From Saccoglossus kowalevskii (lineage: Eukaryota > Hemichordata > Enteropneusta > Harrimaniidae), in NCBI RefSeq assembly GCF_000003605.2, contig NW_003124900.1:335380-373316 (forward strand): DNA of 37,937 bases. Reading direction: 5' to 3'. The position numbers and the translations under genes are program-made. This document shows positions 11,316-22,800 of this stretch, one piece after another (position 1 is the first letter of the stretch; every line of letters starts with the position of its first letter). Below the pieces are notes generated by a model, which searched no databases, was not told where the DNA came from, and was given only the letters and a program-made list of their open reading frames with translations.

Positions 11316-11448
11316 TTAAAGCGCGGTGGTCGTCGCGCAGCGCGTGTTCGAATTTCATGTAAATAAACAATGTATTTTACACGCGTTGTCTTCGTCGCTA
11401 TGAGTCCCATGTCGAACAGGACGCGGCACGACAACTTTCGCCCTTTAA
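11316..11448 (+). mobile_element. TTAA-flanked MITE family B
   Basis: TTAA is at 11316-11319 and 11445-11448. The ends are imperfect inverted repeats beginning TTAAAGCGCGGTGGTCGTCG and, on the other strand, TTAAAGGGCGAAAGTTGTCG. The first ~20 bases match family A, while the interior differs, so A and B probably share a transposase. Fragments occur at 9329-9383 and 26481-26576. Confidence 0.72.
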
Positions 11449-12953
11449 TTAACTGTCACAGTCTGAAATTTTCACACCATTTCGAAGAGGTCTTTTCGAA
11501 CAAAAGAGCGTCCGGGCTTATTTTGGACAGTATCATAAGAAGTGCGACATACTGATCGGAATTGAATATACAGACAAACAAATCATCCAACCGAGTTAAT
11601 ATCCGTTCCACCATCCGTGAGTATTAAATCTGCCATGCCGTGTAGATGAGAAAACAAACAAACAATACAATTATTATTACTATATTGTTATAATATTGTT
11701 ATTGAAATACCGGGGATACATTCAAAAAATATATATATTTTTTAATGTTATTCTTCAACATTTTTGCAATGTTTGCGATTTCATGTATTTGAATTTGGCA
11801 CAAAAGGATTGTTGCATTTATTATGCGTCCGAATATCCTTCTCGTTCCACCAATTTCATTATTCCATATTATAACATTTTCATTTACGTGGCTACGGACC
11901 TGATACATACACTGTCGACAGTTCCTCGGGTCTAAGGGAATAACCATTTATTATTCTGGGGGGGGGGCAGACAGAGGGGCAGCATATTTTCCAAAACCAC
12001 AGAGATGGGACGTAAGTTACTTTTTATCAAGGCTGGGGGTCTCTTAAAGATTGAGACACTTTTTTTTTTACTTTACGCCTTTTATTGAACACAAAATAAA
12101 TAAACTGAATATACTTAAATGTGATAAAATACAAATATACATATAGAAAGTATTTTGTTAACAGATGTAAAATAATATATATCACAAAAATAAACGTGGA
12201 AAGTCAGTATCAATTAACAATTTCTCATTTTTCCTAAAGGGCTGCACACTTTTTTTTTATTTGAAAAAAAACCGAGAATTGACCCCCCTAGGAATAATAA
12301 ATGATCATTCCCTACTGTTTAAACGGGGATTGATATGCCCAGTGTAATTCGCATTCGCATTGCACATTTGATTAAACCGTTTTAGTTAAACAAAACCTAA
12401 GGCCAGAGGGACTGTCGACAGTCTGTGTGTCGGCCTACAGAAACTACTGTAGTAGAAGTAGTAATACTAATAGTAGGTTTCTGTTGAATCGAATCAATAC
12501 CGTGATGATCAATTATAAATTTGCCAGGGTTACGGTATCACAAATTGATTACAAGGCAGATATCTTATACTTTGGTGTGATTGACCGATGATTTCGGCTT
12601 AAAAAATAATAATTATTGTTATTTAACATGAATAGCTAAACTGATTTCAACAAATGAAATCTGTAAAATTACGCAACGTGTTGTACACAAAAATGTTTGA
12701 AGCCTCGAGTTGCAATGGCAGATATCTTTCACATACGGAAGTTTAACACGCCACAATTGCACGTATGTTGTGCAATGAAAGCAACGACCTGGTAGCTTTA
12801 CCCGGCCACTTGATGATACACTTGAATGTGTTACATTTAGCGCGACAACAAATTTCGGTAAAGTCACTCATGGAAATAAAATAATTACAGTTTTACTCAT
12901 GAAAAAGTTTGTTTGACAATATATAACCAAAGCTAAATTGATTACATTTGAAC
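11449..12953. other. unassigned AT-rich intergenic stretch upstream of the VWD gene
   Basis: No coding region is supported. It holds a G run at 11960-11967 and T/A runs near 12060 and 12250. Confidence 0.35.
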
Positions 12954-12989
12954 AAAAAAAAAAAAAACAAAAAAAAAAAAAAAAAAAAA
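12954..12989 (+). repeat. poly-A tract
   Basis: A near-pure A run interrupted by a single C. No retroposed sequence was recognised just upstream. Confidence 0.9.
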
Positions 12990-13054
12990 CGGACACCCGG
13001 GTAACAAACATAACAAAATTGTCGTTTGGCCTCCAGTTGTAAAAACATGAAGAG

Positions 13055-13153
13055 CTTTCCACCAATCAGATTACGTCAATGTGCATAAATCATATCAACA
13101 ACTCTTGCATCAAATTATCTTCATCGTGACAGCGTGAAGTGAAGAACCAAACC
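13055..13153 (+). promoter_or_regulatory. probable promoter and 5' UTR of the LU/VWD gene
   Basis: A CCAAT box (13062-13066), a CRE-like TTACGTCA (13071-13078) and a TATA-like CATAAAT (13084-13090) lie in order upstream of the start codon at 13154. The spacing would put transcription start near 13110-13120 and give a short 5' UTR. The start context is accATGa, with A at -3. No transcript evidence is available. Confidence 0.4.
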
Positions 13154-16100
13154 ATGAAGTGTGATACGAAGATATTCGCAGCAGTGCTCTTAGCGGTGAG
13201 TTTTCACTTTTCACTTTGTATCATTTCAATTTTGTTGCGAGGAACACGTCATCTACTACTGATAGGGCTTGCCATCAGATATGCTAAAGCGTTTTTGTAC
13301 TGAAACAAACAGTGCTTGACGAAACAAAAAGTTTTCTTTGACGATTATTTAAAATGAAAGCATCCTGAAGGCGAGAATTGAAATGAACTTTCATATACTA
13401 TTAATTTGATCGAATACAAATTGTTTATTTCTCCAAGAGAAACCAATTAGATTGTTTTAATACACTACAACATCGATTGAGAACAATTGTAGGACTTCAT
13501 TCATTTTGAATCTGTATGTCAAATGCGACCAGGTGTCAGTGCGTCGTTTTATGTGGTAATAATCGGATGAAACCCTTCAATGTGTTGAAATATTCTATTG
13601 AATGCGACATGCTCATTTCACTACATAATGATGTCGATTAACGTAACTTTGAAAACTGAACAAAACATGCACAATCCTGGCTCAACGAAAAGTACACATA
13701 TATTCGATTGATGAAACCATTTTTGGAGTTTCGAGAGTATCGGACCATTTATATGTGGGATCTCGTTCCATGCCAGGCGTCGGGTCCTGCCATTGAATGT
13801 CAATGTTGTCTGAACTGTTATATTTATGTAGCAATTGTATAAACCGTGTCCACAACTTCACACTGTTGTAATCCCATATTAAAACAGTACATTGTTGTAT
13901 CAATGATTGAGTTTCAAATATGGTTATTGAAATTGCATTTCGTTGATTGTTAGCTCATCGGAGCCAGACTGGCACCTATCTGAATCTGAATTTGGTAACA
14001 GGAAAATTTACATTTTTGGCTAAAAAGAACTAGTTTCATTTATTTATCAGGATTCTCACATTCGCTAGCGATTTTTTCTTAAACACAACACAACATAACA
14101 TAACAAAACGTTTAACGAAAATGTTACCTTGTTTCACCATTCACCGGGGACAACAATTCAGGCGTACTTCTATGTGTTTTATATCATAGCGATATGTGTA
14201 AGGGTGTGTGCCTCCATTTGAACATGTTTTCTGTAAATCTTCCCATTCAAACAATCAATTGCTATATTAGCCTTAAACAAATGTTCAAGTTGAGGTGATA
14301 CTTTCGCAATTGCAGGATTTTACTCTAAAAGTGTAGCTTTGGGAATGTTTAGTTCGGCGTGCACGGTCGTCTCTCTTGTCTTGTATTATGTACAGCTATA
14401 CAACATGGTACATTAGTTTTAACATGACTACATTGAACAGCGAATGTCGAGGGAATAATTGCTTTGATCGAACAAATCAATATAACTAAATATGTTGCAG
14501 TTGACTTAATATTAACTAAGATCCGCAAACAAGTTGATGTTTACGTGAACAGTTCTACACAACGCTATATAACTAGAGGCAGGCGTGGAGTACAGACTTT
14601 TGCCATATAGATGAAAATAACTTATACTCACTAATAAACCTACCTCTATGCTTTACTATGTCTATATCACATTTATCAAATTTAAATAAGCTTTTTTTGA
14701 AAGGAAAGACCAAATTGAATCAAATTGAACAATCCTTTACCATGTTATTGCTGAACAACTATTAAACTTCGAATTCTAATCGCTTGGTTCATGTTAGTTA
14801 GTTATCTGGATGTTTACTGAAAACATTTTGCAACAAGATCTAGATCAATGTCAAACCGTTTCGTACAGGCTTAAATTTAACAAGAATTATTCATAACCTT
14901 TTTTTATTTATGATTGAAAAATCACTCCCGAAATTTATTGAATTTGTCCTCGTGCTGAGCGAAAACTCATAATTCCCGTAATTGCCGTGTCCATGCCAAG
15001 GTGTAATTGTTTCAATGGCAACCTCTGAATCTGAAAGATTTCATTTTAAACTTTTTTTAGTTATAAATGAAAAATAATTCCAAAAATTGTTTCTATGCCA
15101 AACGCACCCACATCTTCAAGTAAATTTAAGAGCAACCTCTTCTGAACATTTCACGATGATCTAACATTGAGATCATAATATATCGTTTTACGACTAAACT
15201 TTGTTATAATAATTGAGTTAATTTTAGATCATGTGTCAGACTACTGCCAGAGTAGTGAAACGCGCAGATGGAAATCCACATGACCTTATGCTTCCAGGTC
15301 AGGGAATGGGTGAGTACTGACATGCTGCACGTAAATCATAGCGCAACTAGGTTTCAGTCTTGGTAATCTCAAAACGATAAGTCATTATACAGTTTTATCA
15401 GGAATGTTTTCAAATCAGTTCAAAATGGTTTCTATAAACATTGGAAATAACATCGTATTTAAACGGGAGATGCAACTGTAATATTACATTCAGTGATGTA
15501 TTGCGTTGAAACACGATTTATAATTAATGTCGATTACATGCGTTTAAAACGTAATCGCAACAATAGTATATGCGTCATGGTAATTGACAATTCTATTAAT
15601 TAGAAATATAACTAAATACATTTAATTGTTAATTGAGCTAATTACAATTTATTACCAAGGTTTATTTCTCATGGCTCATTTATGATATTTTGTTTTGCAG
15701 CGAACCAATGCTTAAAATGCAAACTTTCCGAAAAACTGAGCCTAGCGGAATGTTTGATGAAACCAGATTCTGATAACAAAAAATATGAAGACTGCAAATC
15801 TTCAAGGGTAAGTAACATACGAAATACTGTTACAGTAACTGTAGTACGGGTCGGTTACCTATTCCAATAACCAGATTTCGTTGCTATGGCAATAATTATT
15901 GTGTGTATGCGCAATAATAACCAAGAGACGACACACCAAAGCAGTGACGCTAGTGTATGGAATGAGATGGGGAAAAAAGAGGAATACTTTGTCGATTTAT
16001 TTGTGTGATACATATGTCAGATTTGGAAATGTCAACCGAATTTATTTTACCTCCCTTCTTCCACTAGCTAGAGGGCATGTACGAATATATGACAATTAAA

Positions 16101-19100
16101 GCGGGGGTGTCGTCACCTGCGCATGCGTCAGATGGCCATAGCGTGTCATTGTTTACAAACAAGCGTCTACCCATGAGCCTTTGCGTTTTTAGCGTGTGTT
16201 GTTATCATCGCTTAGGACTCAATTCCCGCACGTGCGCAGGCGAGGACCCTCCCACTTTAACTACTAGTATTCAACTTAATTTATATATGTGTTTGTTGCA
16301 GCCAGAGTGTATGACTCAACTGTGGAACTGGAATAAAAAAATGGTATTTGCTTCAGAGTGTCAACAGATCGAGGCAAGTTGAACAATAACCTAGGCGAAA
16401 CCTTATTCATACGATAAAAGTTGGTAATTTGCGCTAAAGTTATTCACAATAATAACGTCTTTGTGTATTGTATTGTATTGTCTAGGCATGTATTGAAGAA
16501 AGTTCAAATGAACCCTGGCACAACAATTGCGACAGTCCACCAATAATTGTATCAACAAAATGTAGATATTGCTGCAATGCAGCCAACATTACACAAGGAT
16601 ACTATTGCCCACTACCATCAGGTAATGCACATTAGCTTTCATTTTTTTTAAGGACGTTGCTATTCATGTAAATTATGTATGTAATTATGATTATAAAATT
16701 ATATGTGGCAGAACGATGTTGCTTCTGCGTTGTACGACGCTGTTTTGCAATTGAAAATGACCATATATTAACTCAGTTAAAAATGGAATGTGGCATGTCT
16801 TATTATCGTAACACTTCGGAATACAAGCAAATGTATTACCTTAGATAAGATCTGCATTCTGATAAAAAAACACACAATCAATATCAAATTCGTATTCAAG
16901 CTACGATTAATTTGAAAAGCCAATTCCGTAAACATAATGTATTTTAGGTATGTTGTTAAACCAGTAGGATAGTAGTAGGAAAACTAAACTATCTATGGTT
17001 AAACAGAGAAAAAAATCTATGTTAAGTCAATGTATTTGCAATTTTAATTCAGCCGATCAATTGCATTAAATTGACAAGTATGCAATATGTACTTTATATT
17101 TCTCCACTAGATCCTATGCTTTGCAAAGTTTGGGGTGATCCACGCTTCAGCACCTTTGATGGTTACAAGTACCATGAAGGAGGAGACTGTGATTTCTATA
17201 CATTGTTGAAGATGGATGGTGGAAATCATGATATACTTGTTCAAGTAACCGAGTCTGAACACCAGGGTCATTACCGTGTGGAGACAATGAAAATCACCCA
17301 AGCAGGCCAGACATTGAATGTTGGTACAAACAACCATGATGGAACAGATGTAGTGTTCACAGTAAGGAATGCTTAGCTATGTCTGTCTGTCTGTCTGCGC
17401 ATTTGTTTCTTTATCTTTATCGGCCAATTCTATCCATGCACTAGCCATCCATCTAACCGACCAACAGAACATTAATCCTTCCCTCCACCGTGAACATGTT
17501 TTACATTTGTTAGACATTTTGTACTGAATTCGTTGTGGATATTTGTTCTCATGATGATACAGTCAACGACGCTGGAACAAAGTTCAACCGTCTTTCATTC
17601 ATTCTTTCTGCCTGCATGTCAGTCAATTCATCAATCCATCCAAGCATTCATACATACATACATACACCCATCAATCCATAGATTGTTGACCTGCATTTTG
17701 TTCTTATATCTAATTTGTTATCTCTCTTATTTTATTTTTCGTTTCCACAAAGTTGCCAGGTTACACCATAAATGTTGCTGATTTCCCTTCAGTTTATGGT
17801 CAGTTCAATATAGGCAAGATAGGTGACGATTACAATATCTATATTGACACTGATTTGGATGGTTATAATGATCTTCTCATTACCTGGGGTTTCAGAAGGG
17901 TAGAACTTAAACTCACACAGCTCTTCGATGGAGATTTCCCTGTGGAAGGCCTGTGTGGCAATGCTGACGGAGACTCAGAAAATGAATTGATAATGCCAAA
18001 TGGTGCGACTGCACCCAGTGATAGCGTATTCCACAGTAGCTGGGGCACTGGGTGAGTATTAGTCTAATCAATCAATCTATTTCTGTCCCCAGATCACTGA
18101 GCAAGTACTGATCCAATCACTACTCCCCCCTCCAAGGTACTGGATGAGTAACATCTAATTACCACTTCCCTTCCCTTGGGCACTAGGTTAGTACCAATCT
18201 TATCACATACTACTTTCCATCTCCAGAGAACTGGACGAGTATTGATCTAATCCCCACTTCACTTTCCTGGAACACTGGTTAAATACAGATCTAACCAACA
18301 CTTCCCTGAAGCATTGGGCTAGTACCATTTGTATCACCACTTCAAAATCTCCTCTTTTAAATATATGATCTTAAGATATTACCATTAGGAAACACAAAAC
18401 TAAATTAATTGTGCTTAAATGTAGGTTAAATAAATAAGATGAGTAAAACATTCATTGGAAGAGGGGGGGCTTATACTCTGGGAGGGGCTTATGCTTGGGG
18501 AAGTACGGTATTTACTTAACTTATTATTGAACATTAAATCATGCGACATTCAAAAAGAATGTATGCCCTATGTATACAGGGATTGAAATAGATTTTTTTC
18601 CCTGCATGAACAGTGTGCATGTTGAATTTGAAATTTACCTGCACTAACTTGTTGTAAAATGCACCACTTTTAAAGTTTAAATAAAATTTACAGGTTATCA
18701 ATTGATGTGATTACAAAATAATTTGCTTTTTTTTGAGTTGTTTTACAATGTTGGTTGAACTTAATTGAGGCTTAGTGAATATAATGAGAAAATGTTGTGT
18801 TAATTTCTACATGCATAGCGTGCACATTATATTTTGAGTTTACTTGCACTAGCTAATAATCTATGTGCATAGTGCAGTGTGCACCAGAGTATTTCGACCC
18901 CAATGTATGAATGAATTCGTAATTTTTTAGTAAACTTATTAATGTGCATTTTAAAATATTAATTCTTCTAGTGATTCTTTGTGCATTTCAATATATAATC
19001 GCAACTATTTTTCATTTCCAACTGACAGAATTTTCTAGCTGTATATGGCCCCATATGGTCAGGAATTTAGTTCAAAGTGTATTTATTTACTGTTCATCAT

Positions 19101-19158
19101 GCTATATGTTGTAGTATAATGCATATCAAATTTCTTTATTTTCAGTTGTCCACCTTAG
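13154..19158 (+). CDS. secreted LU-like (three-finger) + VWD domain protein, 8 exons
   Basis: Coding exons: 13154-13195, 15228-15309, 15701-15807, 16302-16373, 16486-16621, 17111-17361, 17753-18051, 19146-19158. All junctions keep phase and give 333 residues. The N-terminus MKCDTKIFAAVLLAIMCQ is a signal peptide, followed by KR and a short linker. Exons 3-5 encode a Cys-rich region of about 95 residues opening CLKC and including KCRYCC, with about 12 Cys spaced like a Ly6/uPAR (LU) three-finger fold, though not a textbook ending. Exons 6-7 encode a VWD domain: CKVWGDPRFSTFDGYKY near its start, GLCGNADGD near its end, closing SSWGTGCPP. No C8 or TIL module follows, unlike mucins or VWF. There is no transmembrane segment or GPI signal, so it is probably extracellular. 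Function is unknown; VWD domains often mediate assembly or binding. Intron 4 has a GC donor. MITEs sit in introns 3 and 7. The exon model is strong; the LU call is less certain. Confidence 0.88.
13196..15227 (+). other. intron 1 of the LU/VWD gene
   Basis: A 2-kb intron between the two halves of the signal-peptide coding sequence, with a consensus gtgagt donor and ttttag acceptor. It is AT-rich. I recognise no repeat family in it. Confidence 0.75.
16096..16260 (+). mobile_element. TTAA-flanked MITE family C, copy 2 (intron 3 of the LU/VWD gene)
   Basis: TTAA is at both ends. The left terminal repeat contains ACCTGCGCATGCGTCAG and the right contains GCACGTGCGCAGG. The interior matches copy 1 (5227-5390). 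It ends about 40 bp before the exon 4 acceptor. Confidence 0.85.
17381..17397 (+). repeat. (GTCT)n simple repeat in intron 6
   Basis: About four tandem GTCT units just inside intron 6 of the LU/VWD gene. A (CATA)n run follows at about 17649-17666, with degenerate CATC repeats between them. Confidence 0.85.
18043..18330 (+). repeat. minisatellite spanning the exon 7 splice donor
   Basis: About seven diverged units of 40-50 bp. Successive units open CACTGGGTGAGTATT (the real exon 7 / intron 7 junction), CACTGAGCAAGTACT, TACTGGATGAGTAAC, CACTAGGTTAGTACC, AACTGGACGAGTATT, CACTGGTTAAATACA and TTGGGCTAGTACC. They continue with gATCTAATC-like and CACTTCCCTTCC-like blocks. The first unit overlaps the end of exon 7, so later units are degenerate copies of the donor region inside the intron. 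Confidence 0.75.
18577..18901. mobile_element. hAT-like MITE in intron 7 of the LU/VWD gene
   Basis: The left end CAGGGATTGAAATA and the right end TATTTCGACCCC form an imperfect terminal repeat of hAT type (CAGGG start). Flanking octamers tatgtata (18569-18576) and aatgtatg (18902-18909) match at 6 of 8 positions, consistent with an old 8-bp duplication. There is no ORF. Confidence 0.55.
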
Positions 19159-19803
19159 AAGAAAACTGTGCCATGTCCAGATAAACCGGAATCGACTACA
19201 TCTAGACAAATCACAGAAAATTGAACATTTTGCTTTGGTGCTTTTAATTAAAATGGTGCAGGGAAGCCAAGTAGACTTGTTTGTCTACACAGTGTGCAGT
19301 ATTATATAACAATTAAAATATAATGAAAAATTCACCTACTGCTTTCTCATGATTCACTTGTGTTTGATTGAATGTTTTTTAGAAATGTGTGTGACTGGTT
19401 ACGTGTTTATTTGGTAGTTGATTACATATTAATGAAAGTAAAGGCGTTTAATGAACAGTCATTAGTTTTGAGATTTGTGTGACCAACTATGTATTAAAAA
19501 ATGTATTTTACAGAATATAAACCATGATCGATGTTCAGAAATTGGCACCTATCTGGTCAAGCACATTCATTCAATTAGTATCTCTAACCATACCATAGTC
19601 CAGACATCATACTTTTTGTATTTATTCAGAAAACTGAGATCTTGATGTACCAGTATTACCTTTGACTAACCCTAAAATAGTTTCTTCAAATGTACCGGTA
19701 TGTCATTATCAACTCATTATCACTGCTATCTCAGACTAGAACAACATGGTCCCAACATGATTTTATATGTATTTATTAAATTCTTGATTATCGTCAATTT
19801 GAT
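19159..19803. other. shared 3' intergenic region of two convergent genes
   Basis: It holds the 3' UTRs of the LU/VWD gene (plus) and PSMD5 (minus), whose stop codons are 645 bp apart. A variant signal (attaaa) lies near 19312 on the plus strand. For PSMD5, 'tttatt' at 19772-19777 reads AATAAA on the minus strand, about 30 bases beyond its stop. Actual cleavage sites cannot be read from sequence. Confidence 0.5.
19772..19777 (-). terminator. candidate PSMD5 polyadenylation signal
   Basis: AATAAA on the minus strand, about 27 bases beyond the stop codon. Another lies near 19619-19624, so either or both may be used. Confidence 0.4.
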
Positions 19804-22800
19804 TCAGCCGTCACCTTCCATAGCTACCTCTGATTGGACCTTAACATAAAACGGCCCTTCTCGTAAATACTCCTTCAGTCGCAGCAAATATGGCCGTCCA
19901 AATATGTCCGCCGTCGTAGGAGATTCAACTAATACTTTTACAATGTCAAATTTCAATTCTTTGCCAAGTTTTTCACTTTCCGTGGAACGATCCAGAATGT
20001 ACTCAGTAAATCCTGGGTAATCGTTCATCTGCCGCTGACCCCATGGTTGGTTTCCTATACTTTGTAAAACAAGAAAAGCGCCGCCACGAATTTCTCCAAA
20101 CGGTTGATTACAAAGTCCAAACATTGTGTCCATAGGTTTTGAGGATATTTCAAGAAACCATCTTTCGGTCAGAGAGAGGATGTCTTCTGTCTGTTCTGCC
20201 TTCTGAGAAATGATACAAAACATAAAACAATCATAGTTTTACCAAAGACATATCGTTAGCTGACTTGACATCATCAGGCTAGAAAGGGATCGCAAAAACA
20301 TTTCAGTGTGGCTTTTGACAGTATTGTTCAATTTAATTAGCATCACATTATGATTTTAGTGTAAACTGTGTAAATTCAAGTGTGACTTTTCAACACATTG
20401 GATAGTGCTATGTGTAATACACATATTCATTCCTGCCATTTCATGTGGAAATAAAACATTTCATTTTGTCATGTTAATATTTTGGTTAATTACATCCCCT
20501 TATTTTGAAAATAAAAAAAACAAGCCATGCATGGCACAGTCACCGTTAGTTATCAAACTTAAGATATATAATTTTGTTTATAGTAATATAGTTCAAACAT
20601 AAACATGTCAGAGATATGGATCCAGAAGCTGATGCTTGATTATGGTGATTTTTTTTATCACTGAACTGATTGACATTCAGTCATCTTATATCTGAATGTC
20701 AAATGAGTACTTGCCCATATTGAGAGATATTGCTGTGGAACAGCATTAATTAAAACAAAATAGCCACCAGTCGTTCATTTTGAATATATCTGTATATCTA
20801 CAACATGATGTAGAATGAATATATGAAAATTTAACATAATCAGTCAAATCATGTCAGAGATACGGCTCCAGAACCACACTCATTGGCCATTTTGAATCGG
20901 ATCGTCAAACCAATAAATCTGTATATCTATGACATGATCTATGATGAATATAATAAATTCGTACATAATCAGTCAAAGCATGGCAGAGATACTAGTATGA
21001 CACTATAACTGCATTCATTAAAACAAAATGGCTGCCAGTCGGCCATTTTAAATCCAATCTGAAAAACAAAATGATGTGCATCAAGGTCCCATAATGTCCA
21101 ATGTATGCACCAAGTTTGAACAAGATCCATCAATAAATGCTTGATTTAGATGATTTTTCAGCACAAAACGGTCACCATTCGGCCATTTTGAATCAGGTAG
21201 TCTAACAAATATACTTGTATATCTATGACATGATCTATAATGAATATATAAAATTTGAACATAATCAGTCAAAGAATGGCAGAGATATGGCACTAGAACT
21301 GCATTCATTAAAACAAAATGGCCGCCAGTCGTCCATTTAAAATCGGATCTGAAAAATAAAATGACGTGCATCAAGGTCCTAGTGTATGCACCAAGTTTAA
21401 ACAAAATCCATCCATAAATGCTTGATTTTGATGATTTTTTAGCACAAAAATGGCCACCATTCGGCCATCTTGAATCAGATCGTGAAACAAATTGATTAGC
21501 ATATGTATAACATCATGTATGATGTATGCGTGAAGTTTGATTGTGATTGGTCCAGGCATTTCTAAAATACAGGCTGGATGCACGCACACACACGGAGGTC
21601 AAAACATAAGTCCCCGTTTTCAGACTGCATCCGAACAAGGACAAACAAAATTGGAATACTGAAATTAAAGAAAATTGCATAGTATTTTTAAAATAATGTT
21701 TGAACACAATCAATTTTGTGGTGAAAGATTTTTTACATTTTAAAGCATTTTTCTATACTTTCTTTGTTAATTTTGAACAAAGTGGACATATTTTCCCCTT
21801 TGGTTTAGTTAGCCAGTTGTCTATTACCGGTACTATGAAATACTTGGAATTTATTTTTGTTATTTTCACTGATGATTCAGTAAAAATAATATTCAGTGTA
21901 TATACCTTAAATTCAACCCTTTGAAAAGCAGTGAAAATAAACTCTAGAAAAAAAAATTAATTGAAAATTAATTAACGCTAAAATATTTTACAGTATAACA
22001 TAATGAATGCCAACATTTTTTTCTCCAAAATGCTGATGCTTTTTTCCCCCATTTTTCTGTAATGTCTTGGTTATTTTGTACCAAATCCACATGATTTTTC
22101 AATACCTACCTATCTACCTAAAAGTCCTGATATTGAAAGATGACTTTGGCATTGAAAGATTTAAATGGCCGTTGTATTCATTAAACATACCTTGACATGT
22201 AGCAAAGCAGCAATAGATTCCAGTGTTCGGATTCTCATCTCAGTTGGAGGCTGCTGTACAAGTGAGCCCATAACTCTCATACAATCTATCATGTTTTTAC
22301 CTGCAACAAGTAAGCACAGCGTCCTCTAGTGTTATATATTGGAAACGCATATTGTGGAATTAACATAAATAAGTGAGCAGATGATGGCAGAATGTGGTAA
22401 ATAAAATTTGAATTTAATACAAAGCAATAGCTATTAAAATGCACCTGAATTTTGCTTCTAGTTGTATAAAAAATTCATCAAAAGAATTCTGACTATTCTG
22501 ATGAACTATGAATTCCCCACCCCACAGAGTCATATTTGATATGAAGAAGGGCACGTCTTGGTACAAGAATGTGTTCAACTCTGCCTCACACATAATCTTG
22601 CCATAAAGCCTTCCCCTCATCCAATGCACTGTGGAGGATTAATTACTGTTTAATTGTTCAAGACATGCACCAAAATATTTAAAGTGGGAGGGTTGTCACC
22701 TACGCATGCGCGGGAATTGAGTCCCAAGCGACGATAACAACAATGCTAAAAACGCAAAGGCTCATGGGTAAACGCTTGTTTGTAAACAATGACACGCTAT

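Noticed and set aside
17107-17337. 76-codon minus-strand open frame
   Set aside because: Antisense shadow of VWD exon 6.
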